Assembly: GCF_000425345.1 (NCBI RefSeq)
Contig: NZ_AUDG01000002.1
Coordinates: 140,789 to 204,788 of the forward strand
Length of the DNA stretch: 64,000 nt
From: Rheinheimera baltica DSM 14885
GTDB taxonomy: Bacteria; Pseudomonadota; Gammaproteobacteria; Enterobacterales; Alteromonadaceae
Direction: 5' to 3'
In this document: piece after piece, positions 18,511 to 27,420 of the stretch
How the letters are laid out: each line of letters begins with the position of its first letter
How positions within the stretch are numbered: the first letter of the stretch is position 1
Notes under the pieces: model-generated
Told to the model about the DNA's origin: nothing
The model's input: only the letters and a program-made list of their open reading frames with translations
Databases searched by the model: none
Position numbers and translations under genes: made by a program

Positions 18511-19629
18511 TTAGAGTAAGTTGGCAGTAAGGCGAATATCCTGCCCTACCACACGTATATCGCTCCAGCTTAACTCTGGAACCTGCGTCAATGCAGTATA
18601 TTGTGGCAATACCGCTAGCGGCTGCGCAGCGTTCCCTAGCAACTTGGGTGACAGGTAAACAATAAGTTCATCTACCAATTTTAACTGCAACAAAGTGCCC
18701 GCTAACGTGGCACCCGCCTCTACCCATAATGTATTGACTTGCTCACGCAACGCCAGATGTTGTAATAAGGCGGCAATATCAAACTGGGCATCATTATTCA
18801 GCGGACAATGGATTTGTCTGGCAATATTGGGTAATTGTCGGTCATTTTCAAGCTTACTGACACACAATAACACTTCGCCACCGTCAGAAAAAATGGCCAA
18901 ATCATGCTTCAACAAACCATTTCTGTCCAAAATTACCCGCTTAGGTTGGCGCAGTTCACCACTGTCCAGCCTCCCAATATCTTGCTGTAGTTGTTCAGCG
19001 CGCAAGTTCAAACGCGCATTGTCAGCCAATACCGTAGTCGCGGTAGACAACACGGCACAACTTTGCGCCCGAAAATGCTGCACATCTGCACGAGCGGCCT
19101 CACCCGTTAACCACTTACTGTCACCATTAGCCAAAGCCGTGCGGCCATCGAGGCTAGCGGCTAACTTTAGCCGGACATACGGCCTTTGCCGTTCCATCCG
19201 ACTTAAAAAACCCAGGTTTAATGCCCGAGCTTGTGTATCCAATAAGCCTATATCTACCTGCATACCGGCATTTCGCAGTATCGCTGCACCTTTACCCGCA
19301 ACCTGCGGATTAGGGTCTTGCATCGCAATTACCACCCGGGAAATACCGGCCGCCACTAATGCTTCAGCACAGGGTGGCGTGCGACCATGATGACTACAGG
19401 GTTCTAATGTCACATAGCAGGTTGCCCCTCGGGCATCACTGCCGGCCTCTTGTAACGCAAACACCTCTGCATGAGGACCGCCGGCTTGTTTGTGATAACC
19501 ACGTCCGACGATCTGACCGTTTTTCACTATTACAGCACCGACATTCGGATTCGGGCTAGTCGTATAGCGGCCAAGCTCTGCGAGCTGTAAGGCTAGCGCC
19601 ATAAAGCCAGTATCTGCAGCACTAACCAT
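18511..19629 (-). CDS. ribD: Bifunctional riboflavin deaminase/reductase RibD
   Basis: Deaminates and then reduces the pyrimidine intermediate of riboflavin synthesis. The 372-residue enzyme has an N-terminal zinc cytidine-deaminase-type domain with G-G-P-H-A-E-V-F-A-L-Q-E-A-G and P-C-S-H-H-G-R-T-P-P-C-A-E-A-L (the zinc ligands), then a dihydrofolate-reductase-like domain starting near R-P-Y-V-R-L-K-L-A-A-S-L-D-G-R. Its start codon overlaps the nrdR stop by one base, the conserved nrdR-ribD junction. No FMN riboswitch was found ahead of it. Confidence 0.97.
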   Translation of the reverse strand: MVSAADTGFMALALQLAELGRYTTSPNPNVGAVIVKNGQIVGRGYHKQAGGPHAEVFALQEAGSDARGATCYVTLEPCSHHGRTPPCAEALVAAGISRVVIAMQDPNPQVAGKGAAILRNAGMQVDIGLLDTQARALNLGFLSRMERQRPYVRLKLAASLDGRTALANGDSKWLTGEAARADVQHFRAQSCAVLSTATTVLADNARLNLRAEQLQQDIGRLDSGELRQPKRVILDRNGLLKHDLAIFSDGGEVLLCVSKLENDRQLPNIARQIHCPLNNDAQFDIAALLQHLALREQVNTLWVEAGATLAGTLLQLKLVDELIVYLSPKLLGNAAQPLAVLPQYTALTQVPELSWSDIRVVGQDIRLTANLL

Positions 19630-20084
19630 TAGGATTTTTCTCCCAGGCGCGCAATTTCCTCGCCAAACTCACGAATATCCTTAAATGAGCGGTAAACAGA
19701 AGCAAAACGCACATAGGCCACCTTATCAACCTTGACCAGCTCGTCCATAATAAGATTACCCAGTAGCTGGCTGCCAATCTCCCGCTCACCGGTAGCGCGT
19801 AGCTGTGATTTAATTTTATTAATCAACTGCTCGATTTGCTCAGTCGCCACCGGTCGTTTTTCCAGTGAACGCAACAGGCCACTGCGCAGTTTATCTTCAT
19901 TGAAAGGTTCACGAGAGCCATCGCGTTTAATAATGCGAGGCATCACAAGTTCTGCAGCTTCAAAGGTAGTAAAACGTTCATGACAGGCAAGACATTCACG
20001 TCGGCGCCTTACCTGATGGCCATCAGCGACCAGACGCGAGTCTATTACTTTGGTATCGTCTGCATTACAAAACGGACAGTACAT
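19629..20084 (-). CDS. nrdR: Ribonucleotide reductase transcriptional repressor NrdR
   Basis: Zinc-finger/ATP-cone repressor of ribonucleotide reductase genes. The 151-residue protein has four zinc cysteines (3, 6, 31, 34), the [16 protein letters not shown] segment, and the ATP-cone domain beginning [15 protein letters not shown]. It follows glyA after a terminator-like hairpin and precedes the riboflavin genes. No nrd operon occurs in the window for it to control. Confidence 0.97.
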   Translation of the reverse strand: MYCPFCNADDTKVIDSRLVADGHQVRRRRECLACHERFTTFEAAELVMPRIIKRDGSREPFNEDKLRSGLLRSLEKRPVATEQIEQLINKIKSQLRATGEREIGSQLLGNLIMDELVKVDKVAYVRFASVYRSFKDIREFGEEIARLGEKS

Positions 20085-20131
20085 ATTCGAGATCCTGCTA
20101 AGCCACCAACAGCTGAATAAAGAGAAAAGCC

Positions 20132-20161
20132 AGATAAAGAAATGGCCGCAATAGCGGCCAT
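20132..20161 (-). terminator. Terminator after glyA
   Basis: ATGGCCGC and GCGGCCAT form an 8-bp stem with a 4-base loop (20142-20161); the minus strand continues with a T-rich tail. It lies 19 bases after the glyA stop and separates it from nrdR, perhaps incompletely. Confidence 0.65.
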
Positions 20162-20180
20162 CATAGCACTTAATTAATGC

Positions 20181-21434
20181 TTACGCATAAACTGGGAAAC
20201 GCCCACACAGCTCAGATACCTGGGCTCGTACGCTATCAATTACACCCGCATCCCCACGGCTATCCAGCACGTCACAAATCAAGTTTGCTACTGTACGCGC
20301 TTCAGCTTCTTTAAAACCGCGACGGGTAATGGCTGGCGTACCAATGCGCAAACCTGACGTGACGAAAGGTGAGCGGGGATCGTTAGGCACAGAGTTTTTA
20401 TTCACCGTAATGTGCGCTTGGCCCAACCAGGCATCAGCTTCTTTACCTGTGATGTCTTTATCAATTAAATCCATCAAAAACAGGTGATTCTTTGTACCAC
20501 CAGAAACAATTTTATAACCACGTGCCATCATCGCATCACACATAGCCACAGCGTTTTGCAGCACTTGTTGCTGATACACCTTAAATTCTGGTTGCAACGC
20601 TTCTTTAAAAGCAACCGCCTTGGCTGCAATAACATGCATTAACGGGCCACCCTGACTGCCTGGGAATACCGCTGAGTTTAACTTTTTCTCAATTTCTTCG
20701 TTCTTACGCGCTAAAATTAACCCACCACGCGGACCGGCTAATGTTTTATGCGTTGTTGTGGTTACTACATCAGCAACCGATACCGGGTTAGGGTATAAAC
20801 CAGCAGCCACTAAACCAGCAACATGGGCCATATCGACCATCAAATAAGCACCAACTTTGTCAGCGATATCGCGAAAACGCTGCCAATCAACAATGCCTGA
20901 GTAGGCAGAAAAACCTGCAATGATCAGTTTTGGTTTATGCTCCAGCGCCAACGCTTCGGCCTGATCGTAGTCAATAACACCTGTTTCAGGGTGCAGGCCA
21001 TATTGCACGGCTTTATAAAGCTTACCTGATGCACTAACGTGCGAGCCATGCGTTAAGTGACCACCATGAGCCAGGCTCATACCTAAAATAGTATCGCCTG
21101 CGTTTAACAACGCCAGAAACACCGCAGAGTTTGCCTGTGAACCCGCATGTGGTTGCACGTTAGCGTAATCTGCGCCAAATAATTCTTTAGCACGAGCAAT
21201 GGCTAAATCTTCTGCAATATCTACATACTCACAGCCGCCATAATAGCGCTTGTGCGGATACCCTTCAGCATATTTGTTTGTCAGCTGAGAGCCTTGAGCT
21301 TGTAATACACGTGGGCTAGCATAGTTTTCAGAGGCGATAAGCTCTATATGCGCTTCCTGACGTTCAGTTTCATCTGTTATGGCCTGCCATAATTCGGGAT
21401 CAAAATCGGCAATATTCATATCACGCTTTAACAT
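20181..21434 (-). CDS. glyA: Serine hydroxymethyltransferase
   Basis: Pyridoxal-phosphate enzyme that interconverts serine and glycine and loads one-carbon units on tetrahydrofolate. At 417 residues it has the exact common length. Motifs include [24 protein letters not shown] and the cofactor lysine in [16 protein letters not shown] 21434 is chosen because AGGAG stands just ahead; the frame stays open for 36 more codons upstream, but that stretch has no homologous look. Its one-carbon products feed FolD, also in the window. Confidence 0.97.
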   Translation of the reverse strand: MLKRDMNIADFDPELWQAITDETERQEAHIELIASENYASPRVLQAQGSQLTNKYAEGYPHKRYYGGCEYVDIAEDLAIARAKELFGADYANVQPHAGSQANSAVFLALLNAGDTILGMSLAHGGHLTHGSHVSASGKLYKAVQYGLHPETGVIDYDQAEALALEHKPKLIIAGFSAYSGIVDWQRFRDIADKVGAYLMVDMAHVAGLVAAGLYPNPVSVADVVTTTTHKTLAGPRGGLILARKNEEIEKKLNSAVFPGSQGGPLMHVIAAKAVAFKEALQPEFKVYQQQVLQNAVAMCDAMMARGYKIVSGGTKNHLFLMDLIDKDITGKEADAWLGQAHITVNKNSVPNDPRSPFVTSGLRIGTPAITRRGFKEAEARTVANLICDVLDSRGDAGVIDSVRAQVSELCGRFPVYA

Positions 21435-21684
21435 GCTCTCTCCTGGCGCGGTTTTACGCTTAGTCTTAATTAAATTACGGTAAGTCAAAACTGGCTGACA
21501 AAAATTGCTGTCTATTCTACCGCTTAATTGCGTTTTGTGCACTTAGAATTTAGCCATCTAAATGGCCGAAGCGGCAATTAGCCTATTACTTTAACCCGCC
21601 ATAGTGTGATGAACTCTTTACAGCACGATCAATGCCACCTAATATACTGTATATACAAACAGCACACTATCAGGCGGATGAGCA
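21435..21684. promoter_or_regulatory. Divergent promoter region glyA/dinB
   Basis: The 250-base gap between the divergent glyA and dinB starts holds a LexA box near dinB. Nothing else in it could be assigned with confidence, such as a PurR or MetR site for glyA. Confidence 0.5.
21647..21662 (+). promoter_or_regulatory. LexA (SOS) box before dinB
   Basis: CTGTATATACAAACAG matches the gammaproteobacterial SOS consensus CTGT-N8-ACAG at every fixed position, 22 bases before the dinB start codon. This predicts LexA repression and DNA-damage induction of the polymerase. Confidence 0.9.
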
Positions 21685-22749
21685 GTGCGTAAAATAATAC
21701 ATATTGATATGGATTGTTTTTTTGCCGCAGTTGAAATGCGAGACAACCCTGCGTTGCGGCATATTCCAATCGCGATTGGGGGGTCCAGACAAAGCCGTGG
21801 CGTTATTTCAACCTGTAATTACCCTGCGCGGGCTTTCGGTGTGCGTTCAGCCATGCCAACAGGCCAGGCACTAAAACTGTGCCCTCAGCTAACACTACTC
21901 AATGGCAATATGGAAAAGTACAAAGCGGCTAGCAAACAGATCCGCGCTATTTTTAGCCGATACACAGACCATATTGAGCCGTTGTCGCTAGACGAAGCCT
22001 ATCTTGATGTGTCTGAGTGTACTTTGTTCCAGGGAAGCGCAACGCGCATCGCAAATGACATTCGTCATAGTATTTTCACTGAAACCGGGCTTACCGCATC
22101 AGCAGGCATAGCCCCAAACAAGTTTTTGGCTAAAATTGCCAGCGATGAAAATAAACCCGATGGTTTTTTTGTTATTACACCCGCTCAGGTAACCGATTTT
22201 GTTAAAACGCTACCTTTGAAAAAACTGCCCGGTGTTGGCGTTAAAACAGCCGCCCGTTTAAATCAACTTGGCTTGCACTATTGTGCCGACATAACCGATG
22301 CACCATTGCCTGTATTGCTAAAGCATTTTGGCGGATTAACAGACACCTTATTAAAACGTAGCCAGGGTATTGACGACAGACCGGTGTGTAATAATGAACA
22401 ACGAAAGTCGCTGGGTGTCGAGCGCACACTAGAGCATGACTTACTGCATTACACGGATTGTGTGGAAACTTTAAGCCAATTATTGCCTCAGCTACAGCGT
22501 CGATTAGAGCATTACGCTAATACCGCTGCTGGTAAGACAACCCCAATTCAGAAAGTAGGCATAAAGCTTAAGTTTAGTGACTTTCGACAAACTACAGTTG
22601 AAAAACAAGGCCAACCACTGCAATTGGACAAATTACTGCCATTACTTACTGAAGCGTGGCAACGTCGGCAACAACAAGGGGTAAGACTTATCGGGCTACA
22701 GATTGGTTTTAAAACAGACGCACTGCAACAACTGGCTTTACCTTTCTAA
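21685..22749 (+). CDS. dinB: DNA polymerase IV (Y family, translesion)
   Basis: Error-prone polymerase that bypasses lesions and extends misaligned ends. The 354-residue protein has catalytic motifs I-D-M-D-C-F-F-A-A-V-E (7-17) and L-D-E-A-Y-L-D-V (101-108), the K-L-P-G-V-G helix-hairpin-helix and the little-finger domain after about 230. Start is GTG with a GGCGG sequence upstream. It is a single gene behind the LexA box and ends in a hairpin shared with the convergent cold-shock gene. Confidence 0.96.
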   Translation: MRKIIHIDMDCFFAAVEMRDNPALRHIPIAIGGSRQSRGVISTCNYPARAFGVRSAMPTGQALKLCPQLTLLNGNMEKYKAASKQIRAIFSRYTDHIEPLSLDEAYLDVSECTLFQGSATRIANDIRHSIFTETGLTASAGIAPNKFLAKIASDENKPDGFFVITPAQVTDFVKTLPLKKLPGVGVKTAARLNQLGLHYCADITDAPLPVLLKHFGGLTDTLLKRSQGIDDRPVCNNEQRKSLGVERTLEHDLLHYTDCVETLSQLLPQLQRRLEHYANTAAGKTTPIQKVGIKLKFSDFRQTTVEKQGQPLQLDKLLPLLTEAWQRRQQQGVRLIGLQIGFKTDALQQLALPF

Positions 22750-22786
22750 ACTTGTTTCACAGCATTTATCTGATTTTAAATAACAG

Positions 22787-22807
22787 AAAACCGGCGAAAG
22801 CCGGTTT
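22787..22807. terminator. Bidirectional terminator between dinB and the cold-shock gene
   Basis: AAAACCGGC and GCCGGTTTT enclose GAAA, giving a 9-bp stem with A and T runs at the outer ends on either strand. It can serve both convergent genes. Confidence 0.85.
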
Positions 22808-22826
22808 TATGCAAGCCTGGCCGGAA

Positions 22827-23039
22827 TTATCCGATAACAGTTACGTTTTCAGCTTGTGGGCCTTTTTGGCCTTCAGTTACTTCAAAAGTAACTTTCTGAC
22901 CTTCAACTAAAGTTTTACGGCCGGTACCATTGATAGCGCGGAAATGAACAAAAACGTCCTTACCACCTTCACGCTCCAGGAAACCGTAACCTTTTTCTTC
23001 GTTGAACCACTTAACTGAACCGGAAATTAACTGTGACAT
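22827..23039 (-). CDS. Cold-shock domain protein (CspA family)
   Basis: A 70-residue single cold-shock domain that binds single-stranded nucleic acid, acting as an RNA chaperone. RNP1 is K-G-Y-G-F-L-E and RNP2 D-V-F-V-H-F; the start [12 protein letters not shown] and the end G-P-Q-A-E-N-V are typical of CspA, CspC and CspE. Which paralogue it is, and whether it is cold-induced, cannot be decided from sequence alone. The leader upstream is long. Confidence 0.93.
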   Translation of the reverse strand: MSQLISGSVKWFNEEKGYGFLEREGGKDVFVHFRAINGTGRKTLVEGQKVTFEVTEGQKGPQAENVTVIG

Positions 23040-23307
23040 AACACTCTCTTACTTTAACTAAACTTGCCAGCTCGCTGGCGACTTAAATATTACCGGCCAT
23101 AGCAGCTGACGAGTATATATTTTCACCCTTATTATCATTTAAGCCATAGTAAGGGGTCAATAACCTTGCCTGCTGCACAGAAAATAATTTCTTTCTAGCC
23201 GTATCAGCAACATGTGCCACATTACTGATTACCCTGTTGTTTACCTGCTAATCAACAACTAATTTAGTGTAGCAGCAATACTGATGAAAAAATAATCAGT
23301 ACTCTAT
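23040..23307 (-). promoter_or_regulatory. Long leader/intergenic region of the cold-shock gene
   Basis: These 268 bases separate the cold-shock gene from the helicase gene upstream on the same strand. The only structure seen is a 6-bp hairpin GCCAGC-TC-GCTGGC at 23066-23079, about 27 bases before the start codon. A long structured 5' leader is usual for cold-shock genes; no recognised cold-box could be confirmed. Confidence 0.4.
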
Positions 23308-24621
23308 TTATTTTTGCTTACGCTTTATTGGCGCAGAACCATCATCACCACCGAGAAAAAATTTAGGTGCTGACTTTACTGCCTCTTTCGCGTTTGTCTT
23401 AGTATGGGTTTTAGCCGGACGTTTTTGCTTTTTTGTCACAGGTTTAGACGTTGCTTTAGCGACGCTGACTTTACCGTCAAATTTCGCCGCTAAGCCTTCC
23501 ACTTCACTAAAGCTGGTAGGTTGCCTTAAAAACGCTTCAATACGCTGCAATGCAGGAATGTCTTTAGGCCCAACCAGTGAAATAGCCTCGCCTTTTGCAC
23601 CCGCCCGCCCTGTACGACCAATACGGTGCACATACTCTTCGGCGTGCCGAGGTAAATCAAAATTGATCACGTGCGATACCTGTAATAAATCCAGACCACG
23701 TGAGGCTAAATCAGTCGTCACCAATACTTGGTGCTTACCCGTAGCAAAGGCCTGCATCACCGAATTACGACTACTTTGTGACAATTTACCACTAAGCCCA
23801 ACAGCGCCTTTACCCAATTGCTCACACAATAGTGCCAAACGATCAGCGTCTTCACGTGTTGCAGTAAAAATAATGAGCTGTTTTAACGCATCCTGCTGCA
23901 GAAAGTGTTTCAGCAGCGCTTCTTTATGGGTTAAATGATCTGCCAGATAAAAACGTTGACTAATATCTTGATGCTGCAAGTGCGAAGCACCAACCGCGAC
24001 ACGGTGTGGATTTTTTAACAGCGCCAGCGACAATTCGTCTACTTCAGCGTGATCAAGCGTTGCAGAAAATAATAAAGTTTGACGCAAACGATGATCCGCC
24101 GACTTATTAATAACGGTCAACTGCGGCATAAAACCCAAATCAAGCATACGGTCGGCTTCGTCCAGAATTAACATTTCTAAACCGTTAATAAATACTGATT
24201 TGTGTTCCAGGTGATCGACAAATCTTCCTGGTGTTGCAACGATGATATTGGGTTCGCGTTTTAATATTTTTTCTTGATCATTAAAATTCTCACCGCCAAC
24301 AATCAACGCCGAGGTCAACGGCGTATTCGCCACAAACAAACGTAATTGCGCATAGACCTGCTTGGCAAGCTCCCTGGTCGGCGCTAATATCAGTGCCCTT
24401 GCATCCCGCTTAGATAGCGGACGACTTTTTAATAATCTCTGCATCATGGGCAATAAATACGCCAGCGTTTTACCAGAGCCCGTTTGTGAGGAGACGATTA
24501 AATCCCGTCCTATCATCACAGCAGGAATAGCTTCATGCTGAATTTCAGTAGGCTTTTCAAACCCCAGGTGCTGCACGGAACGCATTAAGCGTGGGTCAAG
24601 CGATAGATCATTAAATGGCAA
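23308..24621 (-). CDS. DEAD-box ATP-dependent RNA helicase (SrmB/RhlE-like)
   Basis: Unwinds RNA duplexes, probably in ribosome assembly or RNA decay. The 437-residue protein has the Q motif F-E-K-P-T-E-I-Q, motif I S-S-Q-T-G-S-G-K-T (44-52), P-T-R-E-L-A, L-D-E-A-D-R-M-L, F-S-A-T-L and H-R-I-G-R-T-G-R-A-G, then a Lys-rich tail ending K-R-K-Q-K. The frame runs 26 codons further upstream to an ATG, but TTG at 24621, six bases after AAGAGG, gives the normal N-terminus L-P-F-N-D-L-S-L-D-P. The exact subfamily is unresolved. Confidence 0.9.
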   Translation of the reverse strand: MPFNDLSLDPRLMRSVQHLGFEKPTEIQHEAIPAVMIGRDLIVSSQTGSGKTLAYLLPMMQRLLKSRPLSKRDARALILAPTRELAKQVYAQLRLFVANTPLTSALIVGGENFNDQEKILKREPNIIVATPGRFVDHLEHKSVFINGLEMLILDEADRMLDLGFMPQLTVINKSADHRLRQTLLFSATLDHAEVDELSLALLKNPHRVAVGASHLQHQDISQRFYLADHLTHKEALLKHFLQQDALKQLIIFTATREDADRLALLCEQLGKGAVGLSGKLSQSSRNSVMQAFATGKHQVLVTTDLASRGLDLLQVSHVINFDLPRHAEEYVHRIGRTGRAGAKGEAISLVGPKDIPALQRIEAFLRQPTSFSEVEGLAAKFDGKVSVAKATSKPVTKKQKRPAKTHTKTNAKEAVKSAPKFFLGGDDGSAPIKRKQK

Positions 24622-24768
24622 AGTGAACCTCTTAAACCTTAAATTACCGCTATATAATAACCGATGCTGACAATTTGAGTTAGTTTGATTTAATAACACT
24701 ATACGATTGCGCTACTATAGCGCCTCCATTCAACACGGCCTACGCCGACAAACTGGACAAGGTTTTAA

Positions 24769-25302
24769 ATGAGCAACGCATTAAAAGAGCAACTGTTAAA
24801 GGCCGGTTTGGCTGATGCTAAAAAACTAAAAGCGGTTAAAAAAGAAAAACATAAACAAAAAGTACAGGCAGGTAAGAAACAGCCAATTGTTAACGAGGCA
24901 AGTACATTAGCAGAACAGACACGGCAACAACAAATTGAACGCGATCGATTGTTAAATCAGCAAAAGCAAGCCGCGTTGCAAATTAAAGCCATCGCGGCAC
25001 AGGTTAAACAACTTATTGATGTTAATACCATTAAGGCGCTTGGCGATGTGGCGTATAATTTTACTGATAGCAAACTGGTAAAGCGACTTTATGTCAGCAA
25101 AAAGCAGCACGACGAACTTAGTAGAGGCTTGTTAGCCATTGCCAAGCAAGATGAACAGTATTTTCTTGTTCCTGCAAACGTTGCGGAAAAAATAAGCCAG
25201 CGCCAAAGTGACAGTATCGTTGTATTAAATGTAAAACAGCAACAACTGGATGAAGATGATCCCTACGCAGATTACAAAATACCGGACGATTTAATGTGGT
25301 AA
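24769..25302 (+). CDS. DUF2058 family protein (YaiL-like)
   Basis: A 177-residue charged cytoplasmic protein beginning M-S-N-A-L-K-E-Q-L-L-K-A-G-L, with a Lys/Gln-rich coiled-coil first half and a compact second half containing Y-N-F-T-D and A-I-V-K-R-L-Y-V-like text (here S-K-L-V-K-R-L-Y-V), ending D-D-P-Y-A-D-Y-K-I-P-D-D-L-M-W. This matches the DUF2058/YaiL group, described only as nucleoprotein- or polynucleotide-associated; no biochemical role is established. It overlaps the next gene by 7 bases. Confidence 0.85.
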   Translation: MSNALKEQLLKAGLADAKKLKAVKKEKHKQKVQAGKKQPIVNEASTLAEQTRQQQIERDRLLNQQKQAALQIKAIAAQVKQLIDVNTIKALGDVAYNFTDSKLVKRLYVSKKQHDELSRGLLAIAKQDEQYFLVPANVAEKISQRQSDSIVVLNVKQQQLDEDDPYADYKIPDDLMW

Positions 25303-25820
25303 CACCAACGTGCAGCAATGTCACCTGCCAAGCACATATCGCATTAGCCACTGTCGAGGAGATGCATCAGTTGCAGAGCTGGTTTAAATCGGCTGAGCAG
25401 CAACATAGCTGGGGTGGTGATAATTTTGATTTTCCTTGCAGTGCCGCGCGGTTTCTGCAACTGCTAAATCGCCCTGGCACGCAAAGCTTTAGCTTAAGAA
25501 AAAGTGCTGAAGATCCTTTATTAGGTTTTGGCCAAATTTGTGACCGCTTTAGTTGCCACCATTTAGCCAGGCTTGTTATTTGCCCTGAACATCGAGGCCA
25601 GGGGCTAGCAAAGATGTTGATCGTAAATTTAATTAAGCAGGCATTCTCACAACAACAACGCGATATTTCACTTTATGTGCATCGCCACAACGTTATTGCG
25701 ATACAGTGTTATCAAAGTTTTGGCTTTACAATTCGTAAGCCGCCTGAACCGGAAAACACCAGACTGTATTTTATGATATTGTCAGCAGCCAATGCTGCAC
25801 TTCTGCTCCAACAGCGTTAA
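25296..25820 (+). CDS. GNAT family N-acetyltransferase
   Basis: Acetyl-CoA-dependent acetyltransferase of about 174 residues; the acceptor is unknown. The acetyl-CoA-binding motif A is visible as L-V-I-C-P-E-H-R-G-Q-G-L-A-K-M-L, followed by the late motif Y-Q-S-F-G-F. The GTG start lies inside the end of the DUF2058 gene (7-base overlap), suggesting coupled translation. Its 3' end overlaps the convergent methyltransferase by 4 bases. Confidence 0.8.
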   Translation: MVTPTCSNVTCQAHIALATVEEMHQLQSWFKSAEQQHSWGGDNFDFPCSAARFLQLLNRPGTQSFSLRKSAEDPLLGFGQICDRFSCHHLARLVICPEHRGQGLAKMLIVNLIKQAFSQQQRDISLYVHRHNVIAIQCYQSFGFTIRKPPEPENTRLYFMILSAANAALLLQQR

Positions 25821-26557
25821 ACCTTATCTGTTCGATGCCGCGCGCTAACGCCTTTAACCTGCGGTTCAAAAGTGGGATTCAGTTGCCACTTAGGCCTAAT
25901 GGGCGTCAGTGGCAGCTCTCTCTTACGGGCAACTAACATATAACTGGCACCAAAATAGTGAAGATGACTCTCAGAAAACTGCTGCAATCGGCTCTGATGA
26001 TAATCTTTAGCTAACATAGCCGAACAAAAAAAACGCTGTTCAGCCAACACTTCAAAACCGACCAAATGCAACCAATCTTTAATACGTGACACACTAAAAA
26101 AACGCCCTTGCCATGGGAAGCGATGTTGCAGTGAAGGCCAGTATTTTAATATGCCGACTAAACTATAAGGGTTAACGCCGGTGATGATTAAATAACTATC
26201 AGAGCGCATAACGCGATGCGCTTCACGAACAACATGATGCGGGTCGTGACTAAACTCCAAATGGTGGCTTAACAATATCGCATCGATGCTAGTATCGCTA
26301 AAAGGCAGTGCATCCGCTTCTGCCTGCAACATGACATTTTCACTGCACAAACCAACATTGATATGGTGCTGTACCTTGCAACCACCAGTATCTAATTGAC
26401 AGCTTAAATCGCCTATTTTGAGCAAGTAATAGCCAAATATCCGCTGCCACCAAGGTTGCAGTTCGACACTAATTGCCCGCGCAAGCGCATCGCCTTGATT
26501 AAACTGACGCCAGTGGGTGGGAAATGTCTGCTCTTTTTCGCTTAATGCCGGTTTCAT
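25817..26557 (-). CDS. SAM-dependent methyltransferase-like protein (YafS-like)
   Basis: A 246-residue protein of the Methyltransf_11 type, divergent from gloB as yafS is in enterics. The later motifs are visible: A-D-A-L-P-F-S-D-T-S-I-D-A-I-L-L-S-H-H-L-E-F-S and E-A-H-R-V-M-R-S-D-S-Y-L-I-I-T-G. The usual glycine-rich SAM loop is degraded to Y-L-L-K-I-G-D-L-S with no second or third glycine, so binding of the cofactor is uncertain. The C-terminal tail is basic. Substrate unknown. Confidence 0.75.
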   Translation of the reverse strand: MKPALSEKEQTFPTHWRQFNQGDALARAISVELQPWWQRIFGYYLLKIGDLSCQLDTGGCKVQHHINVGLCSENVMLQAEADALPFSDTSIDAILLSHHLEFSHDPHHVVREAHRVMRSDSYLIITGVNPYSLVGILKYWPSLQHRFPWQGRFFSVSRIKDWLHLVGFEVLAEQRFFCSAMLAKDYHQSRLQQFSESHLHYFGASYMLVARKRELPLTPIRPKWQLNPTFEPQVKGVSARHRTDKV

Positions 26558-26587
26558 GCTAAATTACTATCCGGATCCATTTAAAGT

Positions 26588-27364
26588 ATGACCGCTATGC
26601 TAGAGATTACACCTATACAGGCTTTTGAGGATAACTATATTTGGGCACTATGTCAGCCTACCACAGCTAAATGTCTGATAGTTGACCCTGGCTGCGCAAA
26701 CAGTGTGCTGCAGTATTTATCTGAACGCCAGTTAGTGCTGGATACTATACTCGTTACTCATCATCACGCCGACCATACTGCAGGCATTAACATTTTACGT
26801 CAGCATTTCCCAGGCATTCAGGTTATTGGGCCTGCTGCTGAGCAATATCGCATAGCAGGTCTGACGCAGAGCGTAACAGAAGGTGACACAATAGCATTGC
26901 CTCAGTTTAATCTTGAATTATCGGTTATAAGTTTACCAGGACACACCTTAGGCCATATTGCTTTCTATTCAGCGCCGGTTTTGTTTTGTGGTGATACCTT
27001 ATTCAGCGCTGGTTGTGGTCGGTTGTTCGAAGGTAGCCCTGAGCAAATGTGGCAATCGCTACAAAAGCTAATGGCGTTACCCGACGAAACCCAAATTTAT
27101 TGTACACATGAGTACACCTTAGCGAATTTAAAGTTCGCCTTACACGCTGAACCAAGTAATTCGGATTTGATCGAATATACCCGCCATTGTACGCATTTAC
27201 GTGAGAAAAACCTGCCAACACTGCCATCTAAGATGCAACTGGAGAAAGCAATAAATCCATTTTTACGCTGTAAAAACAAATCCTTACAGAAAAAATGGCA
27301 GCAAGACTCTGCTCAGACGCTATTTACAGCATTAAGGGCAGCGAAAGATCAATTTAAAGGCTAA
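26588..27364 (+). CDS. gloB: Hydroxyacylglutathione hydrolase (glyoxalase II)
   Basis: Hydrolyses S-lactoylglutathione to lactate and glutathione, the second step of methylglyoxal detoxification. The 258-residue metallo-beta-lactamase-fold enzyme has the metal motif T-H-H-H-A-D-H (57-63), the G-H-T-L-G-H segment, F-C-G-D-T-L-F and the C-terminal F-L-R-C substrate-binding region. Start at 26588; a second ATG 9 bases downstream is an alternative. It is followed 56 bases later by mltD, the same order as in enterics. Confidence 0.95.
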   Translation: MTAMLEITPIQAFEDNYIWALCQPTTAKCLIVDPGCANSVLQYLSERQLVLDTILVTHHHADHTAGINILRQHFPGIQVIGPAAEQYRIAGLTQSVTEGDTIALPQFNLELSVISLPGHTLGHIAFYSAPVLFCGDTLFSAGCGRLFEGSPEQMWQSLQKLMALPDETQIYCTHEYTLANLKFALHAEPSNSDLIEYTRHCTHLREKNLPTLPSKMQLEKAINPFLRCKNKSLQKKWQQDSAQTLFTALRAAKDQFKG

Positions 27365-27420
27365 CTTGCAATCGGATGCCGAAAAGGTAACATTCGTATT
27401 TTTAACTGTGGAACACCCTA

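Noticed and set aside
23308..24699. Longer start of the DEAD-box helicase at ATG 24699
   Set aside because: The extra 26 residues do not resemble helicase N-termini, and AAGAGG is positioned for TTG 24621.
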